NCBI GenBank assembly: GCA_047967505.1
Contig: CM106538.1
Direction: 5' to 3' (one strand)
Source: Dipteris shenzhenensis
Taxonomy: Eukaryota; Polypodiophyta; Polypodiopsida; Gleicheniales
DNA: 64,000 nucleotides
Shown here: in pieces, positions 46,720-57,848 of the stretch
How positions within the stretch are numbered: the first letter of the stretch is position 1
Layout: the number at the start of each line of letters is the position of its first letter
Made by a program: the position numbers and the translations under genes
The notes under the pieces: generated by a model
What the model was told of the DNA's origin: nothing
Databases searched by the model: none
What the model saw: only the letters and a program-made list of their open reading frames with translations

Positions 46720-48545
46720 TATCGTCTACCCTTTGACTTCACTATTGTCACTGAGTAGCTCAAGCTCATCTTCGTCTTCACTGAATGCACCCTCAGCCAC
46801 TAATTCTATAGTCAATCGTTGTCCAGCAATTCTCATTACAGCGGCTTCACTTGCTGCTTTAGCCATCGCAACATTGAATCCTTTCAACAATCGTAGATTT
46901 CCAAAGCAAAATACCAAATCTGCAGCTCTTCATGGCTTTAAGCGATTGCATCTCTTAGAATGAATAAAATCATATGCACTCCAATTTCGCTCACATGCAC
47001 CCAATGATGCAGCAACAGAGAGCACATGAGTTGCAACATGTTGCAACTCCAATGTCTCTCCACCATATTCCTTCCACCAAGTAGGTGACATCTTCTAATA
47101 CACTTTACCCATAACAAAGGCATCAGTGTTGACCATCCTTAACATTGTTACAAATGGCTCTACACCTTCTTTTATTCTTTCGACATTTTTTCAAAATAGA
47201 GATGATTGTACAAGATGCACACATTTAGAGCCTGGTATTGCATACTGCATCTTTTTCTCAAGCCAATTCACCCATCATCTATCAGCAATAGTCTCGACTA
47301 AAGCTTGATGCACTTCCAACAATCTAGCAAGAACTAGAAAAGAAGTGCCAAATCTAGTTTGACAAAATTGCATGAGTTGCTTCACAAAGTGCTCTCTAAA
47401 TACTACATGCAAGTATTGATGACTCTTTATAAAACTCACTACGACATTAGCATCTTGTAGTATTGATTGCACAAATGGGAATTGTCCAATACCCTTCAAC
47501 AATAAATTGAGAGTATGAGCACCACATGGCACCCATGTCAAAGTGGGATACTTTGCCATGACATCTCACCTGTGGTCTTGTAATTCGATGCATTATTTGT
47601 TACTAATGCAGTAACATTTTCACTGCCACTAACTTTATGAATTGTTCTTTCATATATTTTTACAATATATGTTGAAGTTTTTTCCTTTAGAGACATATCA
47701 ATACTCTCCAAAAACATAGTTCCCTTGGGAGTAATGCACATTACATTTATCAAGGGCCTAGCCTTCTTGCTAGTCCATCCATCAAAAGCAAGAGTGCATC
47801 CATATGTAGGAATAAAATCCAATATCTTTTTTTTCAAGAAATTTGCCACAGTTTGTTTGACTCTATCAAGATGATCTGTACGCATTTTATTATAATCCAG
47901 CAAATAAATCCTGGTTTAGCACATGATTTCAAGGCATTATGAAATGTCTCATCTCTCATGACATTGAATGGTATATCATTTTTGACAAATGCTTCATGAT
48001 TTCAAGGCATTACGAAATGTCTCCTCTCTCATGACATTGAATGGTATACCATTTTTAACAAATGCTTCGGTCCATCTTAAGTGCTCTTCATGCACTTGTT
48101 TGCTGAAGAAATCCATCCTCCATAGAAGATTATTCTCCCTTTTTTCTCTTCTTTACCTAACAGGCATTAGTCACATCAAAACTTACATGCAACCCGCTTG
48201 CTGGCAAATCTACATCACCTTCATGTACGGATACACTCCTTGCATTTATTGATGCTTCTCCTTCGACTGTCTCATCAACCTCAGCACTCACATCTTGTTG
48301 ATTTGGACAATTTCTTATCAAGGTCGGATTAACCACTTACTTCACTTTCTCTAAATACAATTTGCATAACAGAAGAACATCAGACGGCAGGCATGTGTAA
48401 GCTCCAACATCACTACCTATTGCTTGATGTGAGTAGAACTGCCTATGAACTTGTGCCCACAATATCTACACTCTAAGAAAGAGATCGATGCATGTACTTT
48501 TTGTATCTCCATCACATATGACCAAATCTTGCCATCCACCATGCT
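46720..48545 (-). pseudogene. hAT-type transposase pseudogene
   Basis: On the minus strand a BED-type zinc finger remnant (VDGKIWSYV...CRYCGHKFIGSSTHIK, about 48545-48430) is followed by a DUF659-like region with GCTLAFDGWTSKKARPLINV and a TMFLESIDMS stretch (47903-47570). After a frameshift near 47550 come TWVPCGAHTLNLLLKGIGQF and CQTRFGTSFLVLARLLEVH. The C-terminal hAT dimerisation region reads WWKEYGGETLELQHVATHVL, then ACERNWSAYDFIHSKRCNRL (about 47070-46950). Stops, frameshifts and a 73-bp internal tandem duplication at 47922-48067 disable it. It would have been a nuclear cut-and-paste transposase of the Ac family. Confidence 0.9.
47922..48067 (+). repeat. 73-bp tandem duplication in hAT pseudogene
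   Basis: CATGATTTCAAGGCATTA starts at 47922 and again at 47995. The two 73-bp units differ at about five positions. Confidence 0.92.
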
Positions 48546-48659
48546 TTTAAAGTTGCCAAAAAAGAAAATGCAAAAAAATTAATTTGAGTATACAATAGAA
48601 ACATACTGCGATACACATTTTTTAAAAAAACAACACATATCCTTTAAAAAACACGTTCA

Positions 48660-49090
48660 AGCATGCAATATATTAATTGTCATTCATTCATGCTCTATTA
48701 AAAGAATATGAAGTATTCATTCAAAAGAAACTGTAAGAATAAGTAATAAAAATTAAGACATTGATTCATTTCTATTGAAAGAATATACTCAAATTGAAAA
48801 TCATTCATTTACATTCTATTAAAAGAATATTATATATTCATTCAAAAGAAAGTGAAAGAATTGAGTAATGAAAAGAGATATGGTTTCATTTTTATTTGAA
48901 GAATACACTCAAATTGAAAATCATTCATTCACATTCTATTGAAAGAATATCAAATATTCATTCAAAAGAAAGTGTAAGAATTAGACAACTCTTCTAATAA
49001 CTTTTAAAACTTTCAATTCGCACACTTTAAAACTTTTTATTCTTTCACATTCTATTGAAAGAATATTAAATATTCATTCAAAGAAAGTGT
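48660..49090. repeat. Tandem repeat, about 120-bp units
   Basis: Three or four units contain TATTCATTCAAAAGAAAGTG, TAAGAATT and TTCATTCACATTCTATTGAA. The sequence is AT-rich and non-coding. Confidence 0.8.
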
Positions 49091-49119
49091 GAGAATACAA
49101 ACACAAAATAAAATCATAT

Positions 49120-49750
49120 TTCTCACAAGAGATCTAGGGAAATCAACGAGGAGATCCTAGAACTCCCACATACAAAATTCTCACAAGAGATCTAAGGAAC
49201 TCAACAAGGAGATCCTAGAACTCCCACAAACAAATTTCATAATTTTATAGACACAAAAACAAGCCCATTCCTCACAAGAGATCTAAGGAACTCAACAAGG
49301 AGATCCTAGAACTCCCACGTACAAAAATCTTATCAAAAGAGATCTAAGGAACTCACCAAGGAGATCCTAGAACTCCCACGTACAAAAATCTATCCAGATG
49401 AGATCTGAGAAACTCAACAAGGAGATCCTAGAACTCCCACAAATAGATTTCATAGAGACAAAAACAAGCACATTTCTCATAAGAGGTCTAAGGAACTAAA
49501 CAAGGAGATCCTCAAACTCCCACAAATAAATTTATCTCACAAGATATCTAAGGAACTCAACAAGGAGATCCTAGAACTCCCACAAACAAGTTTTAGACAC
49601 AAAAATATCTAAGACATTTTTCTCATAAGAGATTGAAGGAACTCAATAAAGAGAACCTAGAACTCCCACAAACAAAAGAACAAAGACCAAAACCAAAAAC
49701 CTCACAAGAGATCTTAGGAACTCAAAATGAGATCCTAAAGCTCCCTAACA
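49120..49750. repeat. Tandem repeat, GATCTAAGGAACTCAAC units
   Basis: About ten units of 55-75 bp share CACAAGAGATCTAAGGAACT, CAACAAGGAGATCCTAGAAC and TCCCAC. The alternating GAGATCT and AGATCCT words give each unit weak internal dyad symmetry. No gene is present. Confidence 0.88.
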
Positions 49751-50079
49751 AAAAATCCATCTTATTTCAGACCTTCTAGATTTCTTTCACAACATTGAGG
49801 ACCTTTCTTCTCCTTTTCCTTGTTTGATCTCTTATGCTCGGCTGGGGAACCAAGTGTGAGATAAGAGACATTGGCAAACACTGAGCTTATATTGAGAAAC
49901 ACATCAACATATTCATTCTAATATAGGTTTATTTGTACGAATAAGTATTCGTACAAATAAAATTTATCCGTACGAATATGTAGGGATGACATGTCAATCG
50001 TACGAATATGTAGGGATGACATGTCGATTTCCTTCCCCTTAAGCTGGTCTATCATTGGAACAACAATCCTAGCATAATC

Positions 50080-51864
50080 CTAGATAAATCTCCTATAAAA
50101 TCCCGAGAAACCTAAGAATATATGTAATTCTTCTAGATTTGTAGGATGTGGCCATTCCAATATGGCCCTTACTTTGTCATGGTCCATATAAATCCCTTCT
50201 TGGGATATTATATGTCCCAAGTATTTCACTTGTTTTGCAAAGAATTCACATTTGGATTCTTTAGCAAAGAGTGAATTATCTCTAAGTAGCTGGAACACTT
50301 TTCGCAAATGTTCTAAATGCTTTTTTCTTATTTTACTATAAATAAGTATATTGTCTAAAAATACTATAGTAAATTTTCCTAGATATGGCCTTAAGACACT
50401 ATTCATAAGTGTCATGAAAGTTGTTGGAGCATTTGTTAATCCAAATGGCATTACTTTAAATTGATAATGCCCATACCTAGTACAAAATGATGTCTTAGGG
50501 ACATCCTCTTGCCTAATTTGTACTTGGTGATATCCTGATCTTAAATCAATTTTAGTAAAGTATTTCCCCCCTTGCAATTGATCAAAGAGCTCATCAATGC
50601 AAGGCATAGGATACTTATTTTTTGTGGTGATTTTGTTTAGTGCTTGTTAATCTATGCATAAATGCATAGTACCATCCTTTTTCTATAGTAGTAAAACTGG
50701 TGCATACCAAGGTGAGCTACTTGGTTGCATTTGGCCCTTCCTAAGGTATTCTATTAGTTGGATTTTGACCTCACATTCCTCCATTTGACTAAACCTACGG
50801 ACAAGGGTTGATCCAGGAATTAAATCTATTTTATGATCTACTTCTCTCTCAACAGGTAAACCATCACGTAAATCAAATGAAAAAACATCTTTAAATTCAA
50901 ACATTAAATCATTGAAAGAAGATTTATACTTTTTAGCATTATCAAAGACAACCTTACTTCTTTCCAATGTAGAAGACATAAAATCACCAATGAAAATAAG
51001 TGCAAAGAGATATACCTTGCATTCTTCTTGGTGTAGTAGTCATTCCAATTCCATTAAACAAATAAGAGGAGAGTTAGGCACATCATGTTCTCCTTGAATC
51101 TGGAAGACTCTACCCTCTTTCTCAACATAATGGAGTTATTAAGATAACTCCTCTATATGCTATGCCCAATAATATACAGCCATTTTCGACCACGCACTAC
51201 ATCTGTTCAATCAAGATGCATGATTTGGAAATCCAAGGCATCCTAATAACCTTGAATATCCACCTCTACACCATCTATCATGGTATCCTAAACTTTTTTA
51301 TCACTTCCCTTTGCCAAAAAGACCACATATTTATGGTCACTAGGGCTCTCGAGCAATTTTAATTTCTTAACTAATGAGTAGTTCAAGAAATTATGTGTTG
51401 CACTATCATTAACCATCACTCTTAGTCTTTGCTTCTTGATTTTTCCATGCGTCCTCATTAAATCATGAGGACCAAAGGTGGGCTGCCACATTGCTAATGA
51501 TAGACAACACATGTGGGTACTATCCTCATGATAGACCTCTACCTTAATGTACTTTCCAGTATCATTAAGCAGGCAACACTTGCACCGCATGTACTTGTTT
51601 TTGTGGTCTATTTGGGTCTTTAGCTCCTGCTGGTTTATTTTTAGGACAATTCCAAGCAGCATGGTCTTTACCCAAACATTTAAAGCAAAGATTTTCTTGC
51701 GTGGCCCTTTCATAATCCTCTTTCTTCAAGAGAGGATAATTTTGTGTTTGAGGTTTCTTAGGTGGTGCCTGAGGAACCTCCTTCTTAAAGTGCCCCCTCC
51801 TTTTCAAATTGGAAAATTTATTGAACTTTCGAAAAACCTCTTTGCTTTGAAGTTCCAACTATGA
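50080..51864 (-). pseudogene. Ty3/gypsy remnant: gag zinc knuckle, protease, partial RT
   Basis: On the minus strand, from 51858: a Gag tail with zinc knuckle CFKCLGKDHAAWNC, then in another frame a protease-like VNDSATHNFLNYSLVKKL, where the usual DSGATHNF has lost its Gly. The RT N-terminal part is at 50979-50683. After stop codons the RT core has YFTKIDLRSGYHQVQIRQED, FCTRYGHYQFKVMPFGLTNA and FLDNILIYSK, and ends at LGFSGFYRRFI. The second Asp of the catalytic FLDD is Asn here. RNase H, integrase and both LTRs are missing. The 5' side abuts the second copia remnant. Confidence 0.9.
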
Positions 51865-51874
51865 ATTTCCCCAT

Positions 51875-52232
51875 TGTATCATCGTATATTTATTGAGATA
51901 TCGAGCTCCACTCGTGATATGCCAGGGTGACCGTTGTGCATTTATGTCACCGACTTGTTAGCTGCAGATGCGGTTGGTACACTGCCCATGAATAATAGCT
52001 AGATGATAGCTATCTTTATGTACTCTAATTAGTGACTCAGTTAGTATGCCACCTCGGTTAGCTGAGTTTGGTTTGAGACCCACATATAGGGTTCACCTAT
52101 TCCTTTTGTACTAAGAGAGATTTTTTTGGCTTTTACAACTAAGAAGAGGAAATTTGTTTTCAGCCTCCACCTTTGTGTGTATGTGAGAAAGCTGTAAGTG
52201 ACACTCGTTCCTTCTCTTCCACTCACTTCACA
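51875..52232 (+). repeat. Probable 5' LTR of second copia remnant
   Basis: The right edge is set by the primer site that follows CACTTCACA at 52232. The left edge is uncertain: a TG at 51875 (about 358 bp) or TGATATGCC near 51916 are both possible. No 3' LTR partner is in the window, so the boundaries cannot be confirmed. Confidence 0.5.
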
Positions 52233-52244
52233 TGGTATCAGAGC
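52233..52244 (+). promoter_or_regulatory. Primer binding site, second copia remnant
   Basis: TGGTATCAGAGC followed by TCGG is identical to the site at 2305-2316, so this element also used initiator Met-tRNA. Confidence 0.9.
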
Positions 52245-52739
52245 TCGGTTCATGGTAAGGAGCTCAAGAAAGCAAACCAAGTTCACAGTGTCTTGGTAAG
52301 AGGATCAGTGTTGCGTTCCTTTTTTGAGTTTGGGAGCAAATCTCTACAGGTAGCACAGTCGAAAAGTGCAAGAGTGCACTGTCTTAGATTGGGATGCCCT
52401 TCACGGTGTGGCGAGAGGGTACTATATGCTGCAGCCATTTCAGGGCCTGTTTCGGTGGTGGAAGTTTTCCACAGGCACTCAAAAAAGTGCCCTGTTTTTT
52501 GCTGTGCGACCACTGTTATGCAGGTCGGTGAAAAGTTGCCGCATAAATTACATCGTATGTCTGTGTGCAGAGATATTGGGAGTGACAGAATCATTTTTAT
52601 TGCCTGTTGATGCAAAATCGTCACTAGGAAGTGACTATGTGGTCAAATACCACTAAATTCATCAGTTTTGTAGATTTGCCCTTGTGAGGCAGAAGTTGTG
52701 TTTTTTGCAGTGACAGAATATTTCTGTAATGGCATCTGA

Positions 52740-54825
52740 TGCTCTTTCTTAGATAGTCTTTCTTAGATAGTCACTGAAAAGCTTGACAAGAACAACTTCC
52801 AAGCATGGAAGTTTACAATGACGAATTTCCTAAAGGGAAAAGGCTATTGGGAGTTCATTATTGGAGCTAAACAAGAACCAGTTATTTCAGAAATGAGCAT
52901 TTATTTATGGTGCAGCACATGACCAATTATGTGACAAGTGTAGAAGAAAGCAATGATGTGTGGTATGTTGACTCAAGTGCATCAAACCACATGACAGGTC
53001 ATGCAGAATGGATGCAAGATGCAAGGAAAATGGAAAGACTAGGATTTGTGGAGACTGTGATGATACTGCACATCCTATTGTGCAGATTGGTAAAATTCCT
53101 TTGTCTATGAAGAATGGGAAAAAGAAATACCTGTCTGATGTATTTCATGTCCCGAATATCACCAAGAACCTAGTTTCTATTGGTCAAATGGTTGAGCAGG
53201 GCTTGTAGGTCAAATTTAATCCTCATGGATGCTTTGTTGAGGATATGAAAAGTAAAGGTCGCTTGATAGAAAAAGGGAAGAAGAAGGGCAGGATGTTTAC
53301 ATTGGATGTAGACATGCCTAAATTGAGTGCAGCAATGTTTGCACATGGGACCGATGTAGTTGCAGATATTGATATTTGGCATAAATGCATTGGTCATGTT
53401 AATGTACGGTGACTTAAATTAATGCAGGCCCAAAATATTGTTACAGGATGGCCTAAGTTCAAAGTTGCAGGAATGCATAAGGTATGTGAAGCTTGTCAAT
53501 TTGGAAAACAAGGAAACCATTTCCTAGACATGTTCAAGAGAGTAAGAGGCCATTGGAATTAATCCACTCTGATGTGTGGACTACTAAAGCTGCATCTATT
53601 GGAGGCTATCATTATTTTGTCACTTTTATTGATGACTACAGTAGAAAAGTTTGGGTGTATTTAATGAAAAAGAAAAGTGAAGTGTTTAGGCATTTCAAAG
53701 CTTTTAAAGCTATGGTTGAAAAATAAACAGGCTTGCAAATAAAATGCCTAAGGTCAGATGGAGGGGGAGAGTACCTCTCAAATGAGTTTGCAAGGTTACG
53801 CAGCAATATTCATGCAATCATACCCCACAGCAAAATGGACTTGCAGAAAGGAAAAACATGCATGTTGGAGAGGTATCTCGTGCCATGCTCAACGAAAAAG
53901 ACCTGCCAGATTATTATTGGACTAAAGGAGTTGCTACAGCAGTCTACATAATGAACAGGACTCCCACTGTAGCAATACATGGCATGATGCCAGAGGAGAG
54001 GTATACTGGTAGGAAACCATATATTTCTCATTTGAAATTTTTTGGTTGCATTGCTTATGTTCATGTGCTAGATGAGTTGAGATCCAAGTTGGATCCAAAC
54101 GCTGAGAAGTGAATCTTTATTGGTTATTCTCTGCAGCAGAAAGGGTATAGATGCTATAACCCTTCTACTCATAAGTTTACAGTGAGCAGAGATGTTGTTT
54201 TTGATGAGATGAGTAGTTGGTATAAGCCAGTAAATGTGATTGATGATGTAGATGCACAAAATGGTAATGCTACACAAAATTCGTAATCACAAAATATTAA
54301 TGGATGTGTAGTGTCCTCTAGCAGTGGTTCACATACTTCACCATGGATAGTCCGATTGAGATCACGAGAATCTCCTCAAAGCAATGCAAATAGTGGTATG
54401 CAAGTATCACAAAAGGGAAAAGAGAAAGTAGATCAGCCCATGGTTGATGTGAATGCAGGTCACTCTTATGTGTATGGTGAATCTAGTGGCTCATCCAGAA
54501 TAGAGCCTTGATGATGAGTTGGGTATTCCTTCTGTTGTTACATCTAGAGTAAGGAAGACAAGGGATGTTTTGAGAGCACCTGGTAGTGAGCCTATTTCGC
54601 ACAGGTCTACCAGAGTTAAGTATCCTGTGGATAGGCTGAAATATGATGGATTTATAGCCATTCACTATGCCTATATGGTCAAAGTGATACACAAACCAAA
54701 ACCCACTTCTTTTGAGAAAACCATGGATGAAGAAATGGATGCCTCGGAAGCAAATGCTACATGGGAATCGGTGCCTTTGCCTAAAGACAAGAATGTAATT
54801 GGCTGTAAGTGGGTTTATGTAGGCT
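52740..54825 (+). pseudogene. Second copia remnant: gag start, protease, integrase, RT start
   Basis: A Gag N-terminus (KLDKNNFQAWKFTMTNFLKG) near 52780-52870 passes almost directly into the protease region VWYVDSSASNHMTGHAEW. Most of gag, including the zinc knuckle, is therefore deleted. The protease has DSS where DSG is usual. GAG-pre-integrase (CEACQFGKQ) and integrase pieces (LIHSDVW, CLRSDGGGEYLSNEF, MLNEKDLPDYYW) follow in shifting frames with several stops, two of them at Gln positions (53206, 53724). The C-terminal integrase ([20 protein letters not shown]) and the RT beginning (WESVPLPKDKNVIGCKWVY) come last. It breaks off where TIR element D begins. Confidence 0.92.
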
Positions 54826-55063
54826 AGCAAGTGCGATCAACAGAAGAGGTTTTATAATTTCAGGGATTTACAAAAAGTATACATGCATAAGGGGTTTTTT
54901 AAATAAAAAGGAAAAAAAATGCATACATAAAGGATACTTTAATCATCTCAAAATTTATAGAAGGGGTATATATAGGTTATAAAAATCCATATGTAAGGGG
55001 TATTTTTAATACAGGCCATGATCGCAGGTGCTATATGGGGTTTTTACAAAGTGCCCCCCTTGG
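54822..55063 (+). mobile_element. Short non-autonomous TIR element, family member D
   Basis: It shares with member B the words GCATAAGGGG-type, AAAATTTATAG, and the end AATACAGGCCATGA...GTGCCCCCCTTGGG, matching B's AATATAGGCC...GTGAAACCCCCGAGG. The left end is shortened or diverged. It truncates the RT of the second copia remnant. The RT does not resume on its other side, so a deletion followed or accompanied the insertion. Confidence 0.6.
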
Positions 55064-57216
55064 GAAACTTTCAACTGGCATGATGTCTGCCCTCCAGTAA
55101 TACATGTTAGTAAATTTGGATATACCATTGCCCTCAAGCAAGTGGAATATGGCACGAATTGCTTGAAAATACAAATAGACCAAAGGACACACTATCGGGT
55201 TCGATGATGTATATTATGCAATGAAATGACATATGATATGCTTATAAGCCATATAGCAAGAAATTGCATGGAAAAAGAACGAATACAAAATTGTAAATAA
55301 TGTTGGATTTATTAAAAGATATTTGCACATGCAATAATTACACATTTTCAAATTTTCTATTCTAAGATGAATCTAGATACCAATATTAACAACTATTAAT
55401 GTTTTAAGTCCACCATGCACTAGTCCCATTAGTTTGGCTTTCAATTTTTCAATTGGTTTTGGTTATGGAGCATGCCCTCGAATGGTAGTGCATAATTTTA
55501 GCACAACATTGAAGGTCCCTTAAAACAAATCTAAGGTTTTTATTTAGGTGTGTCCTGTGATTTTAGAGAAGCTCACGTACTGTACATTTGAATGATTGCT
55601 TCATTGCATGTATGTGTAGAACAAAGTTTTAATGTTTTTGAATTAATTGTTATATCCGATACTTTTGAGGATGCAAGCTTCATGTGTGTAAAATTAGCAC
55701 TTGTAATGCTTCAATGTCTCATTCCAAATCTTTATTCCATATGGTTCTGGTCTCATATTTAAAATTGGAATGTGTGTTACATTTTCAAGATAAATTTTAT
55801 CAAATTTTGTTGAGCAATGCATAAGTTTTGGGTTAAGCATGATACCTATATGAAAAAAATGCCCTGAACCTCACTAAAAATGGCTACACCCAAGAAAACA
55901 TTGACCCTCCAAGGTCAATGTATCCAATCAAAGGCCAATGTGCTCCCGTATTGTTTAGCTTCTTAGTCTAGACTAAGGTGTTGCATACTCCTAACCCAAG
56001 TGGCCCTTTTGAGTCTAAAACTCCCCTAATGGATGATTTAATTTGGCATTTATTTAGTGCAGGTGTTCACAATCATATTTACTCCCCAACGGTGGGCAAG
56101 AGATGTGTGGCTAGATAGAACCAATTCCATGATATGATTTGCATTTTATCTTATTTTTTCATTAGGTCACCCCCTACTACATGACCTAGATAGCGACCAA
56201 ATAACAAAAGGGGTTAAACACTTTGGAATTTTGGCCGGTTTAAAGGCAATGTGCACAAGGTACAAGACAAAATTGACAAGTAGGTAGCTTAGTTTGAGAG
56301 AACACTTGCATAGTCAAATACTAATTGGGCATGACATGATGGGTTGGCATTTCACACTAATGTCATTGCATAGGTTTAGAACCTGAATGATGGATAAAAT
56401 GATCAAATGAAGAAAAAGATGATGTTTGGAGAGTGCCACCAATGGCAAAATATCATTTGCATTTTGTTTTATGTTTTCATTATGTCTTTCTTCTATTCCT
56501 AGTCTGCACCAGACAAGAATTTCATCTAGAGTAACACACACATGGTATTATATGCCATGCACACATCCTAGTACCACAAGGAGATACTACCCTTCCAAAT
56601 TTGGCCACTTTATAGGCAGTGTGGACAAAGCCACAAGAAAGATGAACCCAACAAGCTAGTAGCCTAGTTGAATGGAGAGAACAACTCCATAAGGATACCA
56701 ACTCTCCAAACTTCAGCCACCATGACAAAATGTGGATAGGCCAGCTTGGCCCTAATAGAGAGAACACCTTGCGAAGCTATTACTAACTAGGCATCACTTG
56801 AGGAATTGGTATTGTGCATTGTGCTTGTTGCAACATTTAGAAGAAGAGGGTGGATGAGAGTTACGTGGATTGATTAAGTAAAGTCACTAAGGACTTTTTT
56901 GCTCATTAGACCATTGCGAAAATATGATTTGCATTATTTTCAATTTTTTTCATTGGGTCTTTATTCAATTCATAGTGGCCACATGCGAATTCCGCCCAAG
57001 GAGATAAACACCCTATTGTATGCCACCTAAGCATGGCCACAGGGAGGTACTACGCTTTCAAATTCTGACCATGTGTGGAAACGCCATGAAATGAACCTTA
57101 ATGAACCCAACAAGCTAATACCTAGTTGTAGTTCACATTAATGATCTTGTCGAAGGCCTATTAAGAAGACACTGGATGAGAGGTTAAAGTGCCAAAATAT
57201 CATTTGCATTATGCAC
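55064..57216. other. Intergenic, nothing recognised
   Basis: AT-rich. Several phrases recur loosely, such as ATATCATTTGCATT and ACCCAACAAGCTA, suggesting old duplications. No gene is supported. Confidence 0.5.
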
Positions 57217-57362
57217 AAGTGTTAATTATTAGGCATCTTGCAAGGGATTGTCATTAGCCAGTGACATGGCAAGTAGGATCGAGAAGAAGAAGTGTTAATT
57301 ATTAGGCATCTTGCAAGGGATTGTCATTAGCCAGCGACATGGCAAGTAGGATCGAGAAGAAG
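57217..57362 (+). repeat. 73-bp tandem duplication upstream of lipoxygenase
   Basis: AAGTGTTAATTATTAGGCAT starts at 57217 and again at 57290. The units differ at one position (AGTGACATGG against AGCGACATGG), so it is recent. Confidence 0.95.
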
Positions 57363-57848
57363 ATGGATACGACATTGGTAGGTAGCCCTCCTACTTCATC
57401 TTTCTTGGTCATGAAATCATGAATGGAACGACCATATAACCCTCCATTTGTTGTGAGACCCAAGTTTGATTCCCTTTTCTCCAAAAGAGTAATCTGGATA
57501 GTCAACCTATGACCTCATTCCTGTAGTATTCACGCATGTTCGGACAAAGGGAGAGTCAATGGGGATTGAACATGAAATTCATGTTCGTCGGCTACCCACG
57601 CTGTGGACAACCCAAAAAAATGAAAGCATGAGGGCCTAGAAGCTGGTTGTGAATAATGTAGAATACGGCCCGTGCGAGGGACGTCACTGAGTCCTGACGC
57701 TGGTCCTTAGGCCAAGCTGTATATTCGTATTCTATACAGTCCTGGTGAGTCGTCTGCAAAGCTGCCAGAAGTTGTAAGCTCCTCACCGACCTCATCTTGG
57801 CCTCTCACCCCGTTTGCAGCTGGCCAGCCCGCTCAGTTCATCGCAGAT

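Noticed and set aside
49120-49750. CRISPR-like regular repeats
   Set aside because: The repeats are contiguous degenerate units without unique spacers, in plant nuclear DNA; it is a tandem minisatellite.
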